Positions 46,101 to 54,822 of a stretch of DNA of 64,000 nucleotides are shown here, piece after piece; within the stretch, counting starts at the first letter, position 1; each line of letters starts with the position of its first letter. The translations under genes and the position numbers were made by a program. This stretch comes from Rickettsia rickettsii. Lineage in GTDB: Bacteria > Pseudomonadota > Alphaproteobacteria > Rickettsiales > Rickettsiaceae. Where the stretch lies: the NCBI RefSeq assembly GCF_001951015.1, contig NZ_CP018914.1, positions 248,001 through 312,000 on the forward strand, given 5' to 3'. Below the pieces are notes generated by a model. It was given only the letters and a program-made list of their open reading frames with translations. It made no database searches and was not told the origin of the DNA.

Positions 46101-47870
46101 TCACACTATTAACCCTTTAACTTGAGAGTTCCATAATTTTTGATATAGCTTACTATTTTTTAGTAATTCTGCATGGTTACCGTCATCGATTATACTTCCC
46201 TTTTCAAAAACTAAAATTCTATCCATATTGAGTAAAGTAGATAATCTGTGGGCAATGACTATCACGGTTTTATTTTGCATTAAATAATCCATTGACTCTT
46301 GAATCAGGCTTTCCGTCTCGCTATCTAAGCTACTTGTTGCTTCATCGAGAATTAAAATAGGAGCATTTTTTAAGATGGCTCTTGCTATGATAATTCTTTG
46401 ACGCTGACCGCCTGATAAGTTATTCCCCCGTTCACCGCACATAGTATCGTAACCGTCCGGTAGATTATCGATAACATCATGAATATGTGCAGCTTTTGCT
46501 GCTTCTATAACCTCCTCAAGAGTAGCTTCTTTTTTCCCGTATCTGATATTGTCCAAAATGGTACGATGAAAAAGCACCGGTTCTTGAGGTATAAGGCTAA
46601 TGGCTTTTCTTAAAGAATCTTGAGTTACGTTTTTAATATTTTGATTATCTATTAAAATCATTCCTTCTTCTATATCATGTAACCTCGTGAGTAAACTAAT
46701 AAAAGTGGTTTTCCCTGAACCTGAAAATCCAACTAGTCCTACTTTTTGTTTACTCGGTATTAATACCGATTTATTATAAAATAGATTGTTATTATGATGA
46801 TAATTAAATGTAACATTTCTAAATTCAATAACCCCTTCTTTGATATCTAATGGAGTAGCGTTTGCAATATCAGTTATAATATGCGGTGCCATTAAAGATA
46901 AGCCTTGATTAAATGCCCCGACCTGCTCGAACATATCACCGATTTCTTGCGTTAAATCCCAAATATCGTCTGCTACATTTATACATAATGTTAGCACTAA
47001 TACGCAATCACCTATGCTTATAGATAATTCGCTACGAAGTTTAGATAAATAATAAATCATTATAAAAATCATTATTGAACAAGAAGTCCCAAGAGCATAA
47101 CGCAATTTGAACATAAAGAATTGCATAGTTTGCTCATCGGCTACGGCATTTTCTACTCTTGTTTCGAGATGTTGACGTTCAAATTTATGGGCTGTAAACA
47201 TTCTAACCGCATTAATGTTGCTAATTGCATCTACGATACTACCGGCAACAAAAGATTGGCTTCTAGCATAATTTAATGAGTATTTATTGATTTTATCGGA
47301 GAAAAGAACACTAAGTCCTAAAAAAACCGTAATCCATAAAATAAATATCGTAGCAAAAACGTAATGTACTGAATATAAAGCAATTAATGCAAATACAATA
47401 ATAGCGAGTTTACGAAGAATTTTTTCACCAAATATTGAAATAATCATCTCAAACGATCTTGCAGTTTCGGTAATACGATTGCTAATATGTCCTGCTAGAT
47501 TATCCTGAAAGAATTTATGGCTATGATATTGGGTGTAATTATAAAGTTCATTTAGTATTTTCCCTTTTATTACGGGCATAGTCTTGAGATACAAATAATC
47601 ATATGAACGATATGCTATATTAATACTCTCCCACCAAAGAGCATAAAATACTGCCCAGTAAATCATGGAAGATAAAAGATTATTAGCGTTCTTATCGCTG
47701 AAAGATTCTATTAAATCAATGATTTTCTGAAGTAATATACTATCAATCGCCGGAATCATACCGAGTAAAATACAAATTACAGTCAATAAAGTCATTTTAA
47801 CTTTATCGAATTTTAAAAAATAAATACTTAAGCTAAATGTTGATTTAGATAAAGTAGGGTATTTTATCAC
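46101..47870 (-). CDS. ABC transporter, fused permease and ATPase (MsbA/multidrug-like)
   Basis: This 589-residue half-transporter would act as a homodimer in the inner membrane. The permease domain (about 1-320) has six helices. The ATPase domain shows Walker A GFSGSGKTTF (about 373), signature NLSGGQRQRIIIARAIL, Walker B ILILDEATSSLDS and the switch His in VIVIAHRLSTLLNM. All catalytic residues are intact, unlike the related broken copies at 27633-29418 and 58640-59736. The substrate cannot be read from the sequence; lipids or drugs are usual for this group. It stands alone, with promoter space of about 180 bases to the divergent gene at 48050. Confidence 0.9.
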   Translation of the reverse strand: MIKYPTLSKSTFSLSIYFLKFDKVKMTLLTVICILLGMIPAIDSILLQKIIDLIESFSDKNANNLLSSMIYWAVFYALWWESINIAYRSYDYLYLKTMPVIKGKILNELYNYTQYHSHKFFQDNLAGHISNRITETARSFEMIISIFGEKILRKLAIIVFALIALYSVHYVFATIFILWITVFLGLSVLFSDKINKYSLNYARSQSFVAGSIVDAISNINAVRMFTAHKFERQHLETRVENAVADEQTMQFFMFKLRYALGTSCSIMIFIMIYYLSKLRSELSISIGDCVLVLTLCINVADDIWDLTQEIGDMFEQVGAFNQGLSLMAPHIITDIANATPLDIKEGVIEFRNVTFNYHHNNNLFYNKSVLIPSKQKVGLVGFSGSGKTTFISLLTRLHDIEEGMILIDNQNIKNVTQDSLRKAISLIPQEPVLFHRTILDNIRYGKKEATLEEVIEAAKAAHIHDVIDNLPDGYDTMCGERGNNLSGGQRQRIIIARAILKNAPILILDEATSSLDSETESLIQESMDYLMQNKTVIVIAHRLSTLLNMDRILVFEKGSIIDDGNHAELLKNSKLYQKLWNSQVKGLIV

Positions 47871-48049
47871 GATAATGTACCTCGATTTTAAAATAATATA
47901 TTAATTCGTGTTATTTTGGAGCATATTTAATTTAATTATTTTAAAATATACCTCAAAATATTAAATCTGTGGAAAAATAATAAACAAGCCTTGCTTCTTA
48001 CCTTAAATAATGCTACAAAATTCAGAAAATAACTTCAACATCATTAGAA

Positions 48050-48322
48050 ATGCAAGCAAAAGAATTATCTAATAATTTTTTAGAAGAACAAGAAAAGTCT
48101 AAGGAAGACAATTCTCCGTTCTTTGATGTAAAATATATTTGTCAAGCAAGTTTATTAATTACGGATTCTATCCGAAAAGGGTATGATGTAACGCAATTGC
48201 CCAATGGTGATATTAATGTTACAGAAGTAAGAATAGTAAATGTTCATTATAATTGGAACTCCGAAAAAGGAAAATTTGTTAAAACTAATCAGATAGAATT
48301 TAATAATAGCAAAGGTGGATGA
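48050..48322 (+). CDS. Small hypothetical protein, 90 residues
   Basis: The ATG at 48050 gives an acidic N-terminus (ELSNNFLEEQEKSKEDNS) and a compact part with YICQASLLITDSIRKGYDV and DINVTEVRIVNVHYNWNSEK, probably beta-rich. No membrane segment or signal peptide is seen. I believe similar small proteins occur across Rickettsia as a family of unknown function, but I cannot name it with certainty. It lies upstream of a palindromic repeat and cydA. Confidence 0.6.
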   Translation: MQAKELSNNFLEEQEKSKEDNSPFFDVKYICQASLLITDSIRKGYDVTQLPNGDINVTEVRIVNVHYNWNSEKGKFVKTNQIEFNNSKGG

Positions 48323-48338
48323 TTAAATCAAATACTGT

Positions 48339-48430
48339 ATACTCGCTTAATTTGAAAAATTGGCTACGTCGTCGTCCTATAAGTACTGTGGTACTCACGT
48401 AAGTATACGTTATTACACTGGGAGTATATT
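48339..48430. repeat. Palindromic repeat shared with the coq7 upstream region
   Basis: GTATACTCGCTTAATTTGAA followed by aaattggctacgtcgtc matches, in inverse orientation, the right part of the element at 5095-5226. The further half (ctcacgtaagtatacg) also matches, but the distal arm is lost, so this is a shorter copy. It ends about 45 bases before cydA. Confidence 0.75.
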
Positions 48431-48473
48431 GTTATTGTCACAAAGCTTATTATCTTAAAACAGCAGCTTAAAT

Positions 48474-49844
48474 ATGGAATTTGATCAAGGATTATTATCA
48501 AGGATTCAATTTGCTTTTACCATAAGTTTTCATATAATATTCCCTGCTTTTACTATAGGGCTTGCAAGCTTTTTAGCGGTAATTGAAGGGTTGTGGTTGA
48601 AAACAAAAAAGCCGGTTTATCAAGAAATATACAAATTTTGGGTGAAGATTTTTGCCGTTACTTTCGGTATGGGAGTAGTTTCGGGTGTTGTAATGTCTTA
48701 TCAATTCGGTACTAACTGGTCGAATTTTTCAGATAAGGTTGGAAATGTCCTTGGTCCGCTTCTTGGTTTTGAAGTATTTACTGCCTTTTTCCTCGAATCT
48801 TCTTTTTTAGGTATAATGTTATTCGGCTTTAATAAAGTCAGTAAAAAAGTACATTTTATTTCTACGTTAATAGTTGCCGTTGGTACTGTAATCTCAGCTT
48901 TTTGGATACTTGCAGCTAGTAGCTGGATGCATACGCCTGCTGGTTTTGAACTGCGAGGCGAAGGATTCTTTTATCCTTTAAATTGGCTAGAAATTATCTT
49001 TAACCCTTCTTTCCCATATCGCTTTTTCCATATGATTACGGCGGCTTATTTAACTACTTCTTTTGTTATCGGTGGTGTAGCTAGCTTTTATTTACTGAAT
49101 AATCGTTATAAAGAGCATGCTAAAATTATGCTTTTTATGGCGGTGTTAATGGCGTTAATCGTTGCACCTATTCAAATAGTTATTGGTGATCTGCATGGTT
49201 TAAATACTCTTAAATATCAGCCGGTCAAGGTCTCGGCTATGGAAGGTATTTGGAATACAGATAAAGGAGCAGCTTTTAATCTTATCGGTTTTCCTGACGG
49301 GGAAGAAGAAAAAACAAAATATGCTGTAGAAATACCTTATGCTAGTAGTTTAATCTTAACGCATAGTTTAGATGGTGAAGTGAAAGGATTAAAAGAATGG
49401 ACAAAAGAAGAGCGTCCGCCGGTTGCAGTAGTATTTTTTAGCTTTCGTATTATGGTAGGAATCGGTTGCTTAATGGTATTTACAGGTATTGTGGGGTTAT
49501 ATCTTTACTTGAAGAAAAGATTATATACTACGCATTGGTTTCAATATTGGTATATATTAATGTCACCTTCAGGTTTTATTGCAGTACTTGCCGGTTGGTT
49601 CGTAACCGAGGTAGGTAGACAACCTTATATAGTATATAATATTTTAAAAACCGTGGATACGGTATCACCGGTACTCGGCAAATATGTATTTATTTCTCTA
49701 ATTGCTTTTATAGTAGTGTATGTGATCATTTTCGGAGCGGGTATATATTATATAATGCATTTGATAAAGAAAGGTATAGAAGTGATAGATAATAAAGAAA
49801 TGTACGGAGAGAGTGGTTTGAATAACCCATTATTAGAAAAGTAA
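48474..49844 (+). CDS. cydA: Cytochrome bd-type ubiquinol oxidase subunit I
   Basis: This 456-residue membrane protein carries haems b558, b595 and d and oxidises ubiquinol with high oxygen affinity. The N-terminal RIQFAFTISFHIIFPAFTIG contains the first haem-ligand His, and MGVVSGVVMSYQFGTNW and WMHTPAGFELRGEGFFYP are conserved. The loop after about residue 250 is short, as in the cyanide-insensitive (CioA) type rather than the long-Q-loop E. coli CydA. It starts 7 bases before cydB after its stop codon and heads the operon. Confidence 0.96.
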   Translation: MEFDQGLLSRIQFAFTISFHIIFPAFTIGLASFLAVIEGLWLKTKKPVYQEIYKFWVKIFAVTFGMGVVSGVVMSYQFGTNWSNFSDKVGNVLGPLLGFEVFTAFFLESSFLGIMLFGFNKVSKKVHFISTLIVAVGTVISAFWILAASSWMHTPAGFELRGEGFFYPLNWLEIIFNPSFPYRFFHMITAAYLTTSFVIGGVASFYLLNNRYKEHAKIMLFMAVLMALIVAPIQIVIGDLHGLNTLKYQPVKVSAMEGIWNTDKGAAFNLIGFPDGEEEKTKYAVEIPYASSLILTHSLDGEVKGLKEWTKEERPPVAVVFFSFRIMVGIGCLMVFTGIVGLYLYLKKRLYTTHWFQYWYILMSPSGFIAVLAGWFVTEVGRQPYIVYNILKTVDTVSPVLGKYVFISLIAFIVVYVIIFGAGIYYIMHLIKKGIEVIDNKEMYGESGLNNPLLEK

Positions 49845-49851
49845 TAAGCTT

Positions 49852-50871
49852 ATGTTAAATTTTGCACCTTATATAGATTTACCGCTTGTTTGGGGTGGGC
49901 TTGTAGCTACCGCTATTTGTTTCTATGTTTTATTAGACGGTTTTGATTTAGGAGTAGGAATCTTATTTCCGTTTGCACCTACCGATGATTGCCGTCATAA
50001 AATGATCAATTCTATTGCTCCTTTTTGGGACGGTAACGAAACTTGGTTAGTACTTGGCGGCGGTGGTTTATTTGCGGCTTTCCCGTTGGCATATTCGCTA
50101 TTAATGCCGGCTTTATATATTCCTATTATATTGATGTTACTCGGTCTAATATTTCGTGGTGTAGCTTTTGAATTCCGTTTTAAGGCTCATATAGGTCATC
50201 GTTATATTTGGGACTACGCTTTTCATTTCGGTTCTATGATTACTGTTTTTTGTCAAGGTTTAATGCTTGGTACGTTTGTCCAAGGAATAGAGATAGAAGG
50301 ACGAGAATTTGCAGGAGGGAGCTTTGATTTTCTTACTCCCTTTTCCGTTATGACGGGGATAGCATTAATATTCGGTTATGCACTCTTGGGTGCTACTTGG
50401 CTTATCCTGAAAACAGAAAAGACAACACAAGATTGGGCTTATAAATCTGCTTTATATATTTTATTTTACGTTGCACTTTTTATGGGCTTTGTAAGCTTAT
50501 GGGTTCCTTTCTTAAATAACCAAATAAATCATCGTTGGTTTAGTGTACCTAATATTTACTATTTATCTATTGTACCTATTGTAACTGCTTTAATATTTAT
50601 CAAGTTAATTAAAGCCGTTAAGCAGAAAAAAGAAGTAAAGCCGTTTATTTATACGATCTTGTTATTTTTATTAGGATATTTAGGGCTCGCGATAAGCATA
50701 TGGCCATATATAGTTCCTTATAAAGTTACGCTTGAAACTGCTGCAGCAGCACCGGAGTCACAGTCTTTACTGTTGATAGGGGCTGGGATATTCCTACCTG
50801 TCATACTTGGCTACACATTCTATTGTTATTATATATTCCGTGGCAAATCATCTCATCATCCGATATATTAA
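49852..50871 (+). CDS. cydB: Cytochrome bd-type ubiquinol oxidase subunit II
   Basis: This 339-residue partner of CydA has about eight membrane helices. It starts PLVWGGLVATAICFYVLLDG with FDLGVGILFPF, then PFWDGNETWLVLGGGGLFAA, which are family signatures. Length and motifs are normal. The gene follows cydA after 7 bases, and its end overlaps the frame of the small membrane protein downstream. Confidence 0.96.
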   Translation: MLNFAPYIDLPLVWGGLVATAICFYVLLDGFDLGVGILFPFAPTDDCRHKMINSIAPFWDGNETWLVLGGGGLFAAFPLAYSLLMPALYIPIILMLLGLIFRGVAFEFRFKAHIGHRYIWDYAFHFGSMITVFCQGLMLGTFVQGIEIEGREFAGGSFDFLTPFSVMTGIALIFGYALLGATWLILKTEKTTQDWAYKSALYILFYVALFMGFVSLWVPFLNNQINHRWFSVPNIYYLSIVPIVTALIFIKLIKAVKQKKEVKPFIYTILLFLLGYLGLAISIWPYIVPYKVTLETAAAAPESQSLLLIGAGIFLPVILGYTFYCYYIFRGKSSHHPIY

Positions 50872-51004
50872 AAAATTTAAAACAATAACCTCTTGTCTCA
50901 AAGGGTGGCAATGGTTTATTATCCTATGGCTTAGCGGATTATTATCCACATTCCTTTTAACTTATGTAGTTAAGCTGGTGTTTAGGGTGATAGTAGGAAT
51001 ATAA
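50807..51004 (+). CDS. Small membrane protein of the cyd operon (DUF2474/CydX-like)
   Basis: This frame of up to 65 residues overlaps the end of cydB. Only the last 35 residues look protein-like: LKGWQWFIILWLSGLLSTFL followed by LTYVVKLVFRVIVGI, one membrane helix preceded by a Trp-rich basic segment. Small single-helix proteins in this position accompany bd oxidases (CydX in E. coli, DUF2474 proteins in cyanide-insensitive types) and stabilise the complex. The pattern resembles DUF2474. The true start is uncertain: ATG at 50807, GTG at 50840, or a later non-ATG codon. Confidence 0.6.
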   Translation: MATHSIVIIYSVANHLIIRYIKKFKTITSCLKGWQWFIILWLSGLLSTFLLTYVVKLVFRVIVGI

Positions 51005-51006
51005 CC

Positions 51007-51035
51007 TTGACAAAACGTACTGTTTATAGTACGTT
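51007..51035 (+). promoter_or_regulatory. Promoter and inverted-repeat operator of the toxin-antitoxin pair
   Basis: TTGACA at 51007-51012 is a perfect -35 box. Immediately after, AACGTACT (51014-51021) and AGTACGTT (51028-51035) form a perfect 8-base inverted repeat around GTTTAT. It covers the spacer and the expected -10 region and lies about 40 bases before the antitoxin gene. Antitoxins of this class repress their own operon through such palindromes. The function is inferred. Confidence 0.6.
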
Positions 51036-51072
51036 ATTAATATTAAGTCTCACTAACTATAAGGAAAAAATA

Positions 51073-51315
51073 ATGGAAATATATAATACAAGCGAAGCAA
51101 GAAGTAAGCTTTATAAACTTATAGATTATGTTTCTGATGTACACAAACCTGTTTATATTAAAGGTAAAAGAAATAATGTAGTTATAATTTCAGAAGAAGA
51201 TTATCATAATATGGAAGAAACTTTATATTTATTATCTATTCCAAATATGCATAAGTCTATAATTGAAGGACGAGCAGAGCCTATAGCAAAGTGTAGCGAT
51301 AAATTAAATTGGTAA
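51073..51315 (+). CDS. YefM/Phd-family antitoxin
   Basis: This 80-residue protein starts MEIYNTSEARSKLYKLIDYV, the DNA-binding N-terminal fold of the Phd/YefM family (usually INYTEARKNLA...), with VYIKGKRNNVVIISEEDYHNM next. The C-terminal part should bind and neutralise the toxin. An AAGG ribosome binding site precedes the ATG at 51073; the frame is open upstream to a TTG at 51007, but that overlaps the promoter/operator. The toxin gene follows after 10 bases. Confidence 0.9.
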   Translation: MEIYNTSEARSKLYKLIDYVSDVHKPVYIKGKRNNVVIISEEDYHNMEETLYLLSIPNMHKSIIEGRAEPIAKCSDKLNW

Positions 51316-51325
51316 TTTTTTATAA

Positions 51326-51586
51326 ATGTATATAATTCGTTATACTATACAAGCACAAAAAGATGCTAAGAAAATAGTGCAAGCCGGTTTAAAGAATAAA
51401 GTAGAAGTTTTATTAAACATAATTAGTACTGATCCTTGGAAAATTTACCCTCCATATGAAAAGCTCGTTGGTGACTTTAGCGGTTGCTATTCAAGAAGAA
51501 TTAATATTCAACATAGGTTGGTTTATGAAGTTTATAAACAAGAAAAAGTTGTAAAAATTCTTAGAATGTATACGTATTATGCATAA
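51326..51586 (+). CDS. YoeB/Txe-family mRNA interferase toxin, active-site change
   Basis: This 86-residue RelE-fold protein pairs with the antitoxin. KDAKKIVQAGLKNKVEVLLN is the N-terminal helix, and EKLVGDFSGCYSRRINIQHR matches the YoeB core with its Glu and Arg residues. LVYEVYKQEKVV leads to the end RMYTYYA, where active relatives have a catalytic His (RYHY or MWTHY). If the alignment is right, His is replaced by Tyr and RNA cleavage may be weak or lost. The gene overlaps the glycosyltransferase start by 8 bases. Confidence 0.88.
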   Translation: MYIIRYTIQAQKDAKKIVQAGLKNKVEVLLNIISTDPWKIYPPYEKLVGDFSGCYSRRINIQHRLVYEVYKQEKVVKILRMYTYYA

Positions 51587-52427
51587 GTCATTAACTGAAA
51601 AAATCTCAGCATTTATTATTACCAAAAATGAATCCACAAGGGTAGCACGAGCTATAAATAGCGTAAAAAATATTACTGATGAGGTGATAGTAGTCGATAG
51701 TGAAAGTACTGATGATACGGTAGCAATAGCTGAAAAATTAGGAGCAAAGGTAGTAATAAAACCGTGGCTTGGTTATGTAGGACAGAAATCTTTTGCCGAA
51801 AGCCTTTGCGTAAATGATTGGGTTCTTAATATTGATGCCGATGAGGAGTTGTCTAAAGAGTTACAAGACGAAATAGAGTATATTTTTGCCTCTCATAATC
51901 AAGATCGTTATTTAGCTTATCAAATAAAGCTGTTAATAATGCATCGTAATGACCAAAAGCCACGAATGTTTGCGCCATTTAATAAATGTATTCGGTTGTA
52001 TAATAAAAAATTTGCAAGCTTTGCAAATACCGTAAATAGTACTACTCATGATTCGGTAATATTTAATAAAGATGTTGATTTTGCAGGTAAAATTTATCTA
52101 TTAAATGAAGTTGCTTATCATTATTCGGGTACTTCAATTGAGCAGTTGGTCACTAAAGCAAATTTTTATTCTAACGAGCAAGCAAAAGATTTAGTTAAGC
52201 AAGGAAAAAAGCTTTCAAATTTTCGTTTAACAACAGAAATGATATGGTGGTTTTGTAAAGCGTTTTTTATCAGACGCTATTTTGTATTTGGTTTTGACGG
52301 TTTTGTAGATTCAATAATTTTTGCTTTTGCAAGATTTCTAAGGCTTACGAAGTTAAGAGAGTCATCGCTTAAATCAAAAAACGTCATTGCGAGCGACTAT
52401 AAGGAGCGTGGCAATTTCATGAAGTAA
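51579..52427 (+). CDS. Glycosyltransferase family 2 (LPS core, WaaE-like)
   Basis: This 282-residue GT-A protein starts KISAFIITKNESTRVARAIN; the sugar-nucleotide and metal site is DEVIVVDSESTDDTV with NIDADEEL as the DxD-type motif. It resembles the WaaE/KdtX beta-glucosyltransferases of lipopolysaccharide core. The start overlaps the toxin gene by 8 bases, so translation may be coupled. The last 16 or so residues (NVIASDYKERGNFMK) are encoded by a palindromic repeat beginning at 52382, so the natural C-terminus was replaced or extended. The catalytic part is intact. Confidence 0.88.
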   Translation: MHKSLTEKISAFIITKNESTRVARAINSVKNITDEVIVVDSESTDDTVAIAEKLGAKVVIKPWLGYVGQKSFAESLCVNDWVLNIDADEELSKELQDEIEYIFASHNQDRYLAYQIKLLIMHRNDQKPRMFAPFNKCIRLYNKKFASFANTVNSTTHDSVIFNKDVDFAGKIYLLNEVAYHYSGTSIEQLVTKANFYSNEQAKDLVKQGKKLSNFRLTTEMIWWFCKAFFIRRYFVFGFDGFVDSIIFAFARFLRLTKLRESSLKSKNVIASDYKERGNFMK

Positions 52428-52480
52428 TATAAAATTTCTGAGATTGCCACGTCGATGCTATACATCTCCGCGCAATGACG
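52382..52480. repeat. Palindromic repeat overlapping the 3' end of the glycosyltransferase gene
   Basis: CGTCATTGCGAGCGACTATA and the inverted ATCTCCGCGCAATGACG bracket gagattgccacg and cgtggcaatttcatgaag arms. The glycosyltransferase reads 48 bases into it before stopping. Confidence 0.88.
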
Positions 52481-52503
52481 ATTTAGAAAATAAAAGATAA
52501 ATT

Positions 52504-53742
52504 ATGAAAGAAAATTTTAATGTTAGTAAATTAAAAAACGGTTTGACAATTTTAACATATAATATGCCTTATGTTAATTCAGTAGCAATAAATTTAATTG
52601 CTAAAGTTGGAGCACGTTATGAGAATGTAGAAGAGGATGGCATATCTCACTTTCTTGAGCATATGGCTTTTAAAGGTACAAAAACTAGAACGGCAAAACA
52701 GATAGCGGAAGCGTTTGACTCTATAGGCGGACATTTTAATGCCTATACCGGTCATGAGAATACGGTATATTATGCACGAGTCTTGTCTGAAAATTGTGAT
52801 AAAGCACTTAATATACTTGCCGATATAATTCAAAATTCTATTTTTTCTGATGAGGAAATAGCTAAGGAATATCAGGTGATCATGCAGGAAATTGCTCATC
52901 ATCAGGATAATCCAGATGACCTAGTATATGAGAAATTTTATAATAAAGTTTATAGAGAACAACCATTGGGTAAGTCAATCTTAGGTACTGCTAAAACCCT
53001 TGCAACTTTTACGAAAGAACATTTTTTTAATTTTATAGATAAACATTATAATGCTGAAAATCTCTATTTATCAATTGCCGGTAATATTGATCATGATAAA
53101 ATAGTAATTATAGCGGAACAGTTATTTTCTTCTTTGAAGCAAGGAGTAAAAAGTAGCTTTATTCCAGCAAAATACATAGGCGGACACGGCTTTATTAATA
53201 AGGAGTTAGAGCAAACTAGTTTAGTGCTAGGGTTTGAAGGTACATCATATATTAATTTAGAAAAGCTTTACCAAACCCATCTACTTTCTATAATATTCGG
53301 TGGCGGTATGTCATCGCGTTTATTTCAAAGTATTCGTGAGAAATTAGGTTTAGCATATGCAGTAGGTAGTTATAATAGTGCTTATTTTGATAGTGGAGTG
53401 TTTACAATTTATGCATCCACTGCACATGATAAATTAGAATTATTATATAGAGAGATTAAAAACGAAATAATAAAAATGACTGAACAAGTAAGCACAGAAG
53501 AGATTCTTAGAGCTAAAACACAACTACGTAGTAATTTACAAATGGCTCAAGAGAAAAATACCTATAAGTCAGAAGAAATAGGTAAAAATTATTCTGTTTT
53601 CGGTCAATATCTTTCTCCTGAAGAGATTATGGAAATTATCATGAGCATACAAGCTGATGATATTATTAATACGGCAAATAAAATATTTAGTGGTACTATT
53701 ACGTCGGCAATTATCGGTCCGAATGATCTTCAGGGATTTTAA
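52504..53742 (+). CDS. M16-family zinc peptidase (mitochondrial-processing-peptidase-like)
   Basis: This 412-residue protein has the inverted zinc site [11 protein letters not shown] (HxxEH, about residue 48) with the distal Glu in [17 protein letters not shown] (about 125). [23 protein letters not shown] in the second half is the conserved C-domain segment. Alphaproteobacterial members are closest relatives of mitochondrial processing peptidase beta. No signal peptide is visible, so it is probably cytosolic or membrane-associated. It stands alone between two palindromic repeats. Confidence 0.95.
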   Translation: MKENFNVSKLKNGLTILTYNMPYVNSVAINLIAKVGARYENVEEDGISHFLEHMAFKGTKTRTAKQIAEAFDSIGGHFNAYTGHENTVYYARVLSENCDKALNILADIIQNSIFSDEEIAKEYQVIMQEIAHHQDNPDDLVYEKFYNKVYREQPLGKSILGTAKTLATFTKEHFFNFIDKHYNAENLYLSIAGNIDHDKIVIIAEQLFSSLKQGVKSSFIPAKYIGGHGFINKELEQTSLVLGFEGTSYINLEKLYQTHLLSIIFGGGMSSRLFQSIREKLGLAYAVGSYNSAYFDSGVFTIYASTAHDKLELLYREIKNEIIKMTEQVSTEEILRAKTQLRSNLQMAQEKNTYKSEEIGKNYSVFGQYLSPEEIMEIIMSIQADDIINTANKIFSGTITSAIIGPNDLQGF

Positions 53743-53768
53743 TGATATGCTTGTGTGGATACCAGAGT

Positions 53769-53870
53769 CGTCATTGCGAGCGGCCGTAGGCTGCGTAGCA
53801 ATCTCATGAAATAATAACAAGCTCCTGAGATTGCTTCGTCAATTACTTTGTAATTTTCTCCCAATTACGA
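53769..53870. repeat. Palindromic repeat upstream of purC
   Basis: CGTCATTGCGAGCGGCCGTA with the usual core (aatctcatgaaataataac); the right arm is degenerate (tctcccaattacgagg instead of cctcgcaatgacg). It ends about 25 bases before purC. Confidence 0.85.
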
Positions 53871-53895
53871 GGAAAATGAATTTTGAGACAAATAA

Positions 53896-54606
53896 ATGAA
53901 AAAAAAATTATATGAAGGTTCAAGTAAAATTTTATATTCTGCTGAAGAAGATTTTTTACTTATAATGGCTTTTTCCGATAAGGCTATTTTAGAAACAGGT
54001 GAGATTGTTGATATATCAGGTAAAGGAGTACTTAATAATAATATTTCTTCCTTTCTAATGGATAAACTGGAAATGATCGGCATTGAAAATCATTTTATCG
54101 AAAAAATAAATATGAGGGAGCAATTAATTCAATATGTTGAGGTTTTCCCGATACAAGTAATAATATCATCAGTAGCATGCAGTAGATTTGTAAAAGAATT
54201 CGGAATTGATGAAGGGTATGTATTTGATAAACCTATCATTGATTTTAAGGTCCGAAGTCGTGAATTTAAATATCCGATAGTTAATGAGTATCAAATATTA
54301 AATTTCGGCTGGTTAACTAGGGATGAAATTAAAGCGGTAAAAGAGCAGGCTTTGCGTATATATGATTTTCTAAGCGGCTTATTTATCGGTGTCGGGATTC
54401 GGCTTGTTGAGTGTAAATTAGAATTTGGGCGTGTGTTTAACGGTGAAGAATCTATCATTATGTTAACTGATGAAATTAGTCCGGATAATTGTAGATTATG
54501 GCATATTAACAGTAATGAAAAATTGGGATTTGAATTGCTTGAAAAAGAACCAAATAAGGTGTTTGAATCATATCAGCTAATAGCTGATCGTTTAAAAGAA
54601 AAATAA
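53896..54606 (+). CDS. purC: PurC-like SAICAR synthase, divergent
   Basis: This 236-residue protein belongs to the phosphoribosylaminoimidazole-succinocarboxamide synthase family: KKLYEGSSKILYSAEEDF, SGKGVLNNNISSFLMDKLE, IRLVECKLEFG and LTDEISPDNCRLWH. Rickettsia lack the rest of purine biosynthesis, and no other pur gene is here. Several motifs differ from active enzymes as I remember them: the usual VRNxAAGS segment reads IISSVACSRF, and CRLWD reads CRLWH. It may have changed function or be on the way to loss, although the frame is fully intact. The ATG has only an AT-rich upstream region. Confidence 0.85.
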   Translation: MKKKLYEGSSKILYSAEEDFLLIMAFSDKAILETGEIVDISGKGVLNNNISSFLMDKLEMIGIENHFIEKINMREQLIQYVEVFPIQVIISSVACSRFVKEFGIDEGYVFDKPIIDFKVRSREFKYPIVNEYQILNFGWLTRDEIKAVKEQALRIYDFLSGLFIGVGIRLVECKLEFGRVFNGEESIIMLTDEISPDNCRLWHINSNEKLGFELLEKEPNKVFESYQLIADRLKEK

Positions 54607-54672
54607 ATATATTTTTTAAGCGATATATGCTATTTTGGACTGTTTAAGGTTTTATTACAAAGTGCAGTTTTT

Positions 54673-54765
54673 CGTCATTGCGAGGAAAATTACGAAGTAC
54701 TTGACGAAGCAATCTCAGGATATTTGACGAGATTGCCACGCAGCCTACTGCTGCTCGCAATGACG
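54673..54765. repeat. Palindromic repeat between purC and the DUF2125-like gene
   Basis: CGTCATTGCGAGGAAAATTA and the inverted CTGCTGCTCGCAATGACG; inner arms gaagcaatctcagg and gagattgccacgcagc also pair. The rest of the 54607-54822 spacer is AT-rich without a gene. Confidence 0.88.
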
Positions 54766-54822
54766 ATTAGGTGTCTACGCAGGAACAACATTGATTTTTA
54801 ATAATTTTTTACAGTAAAAAAG

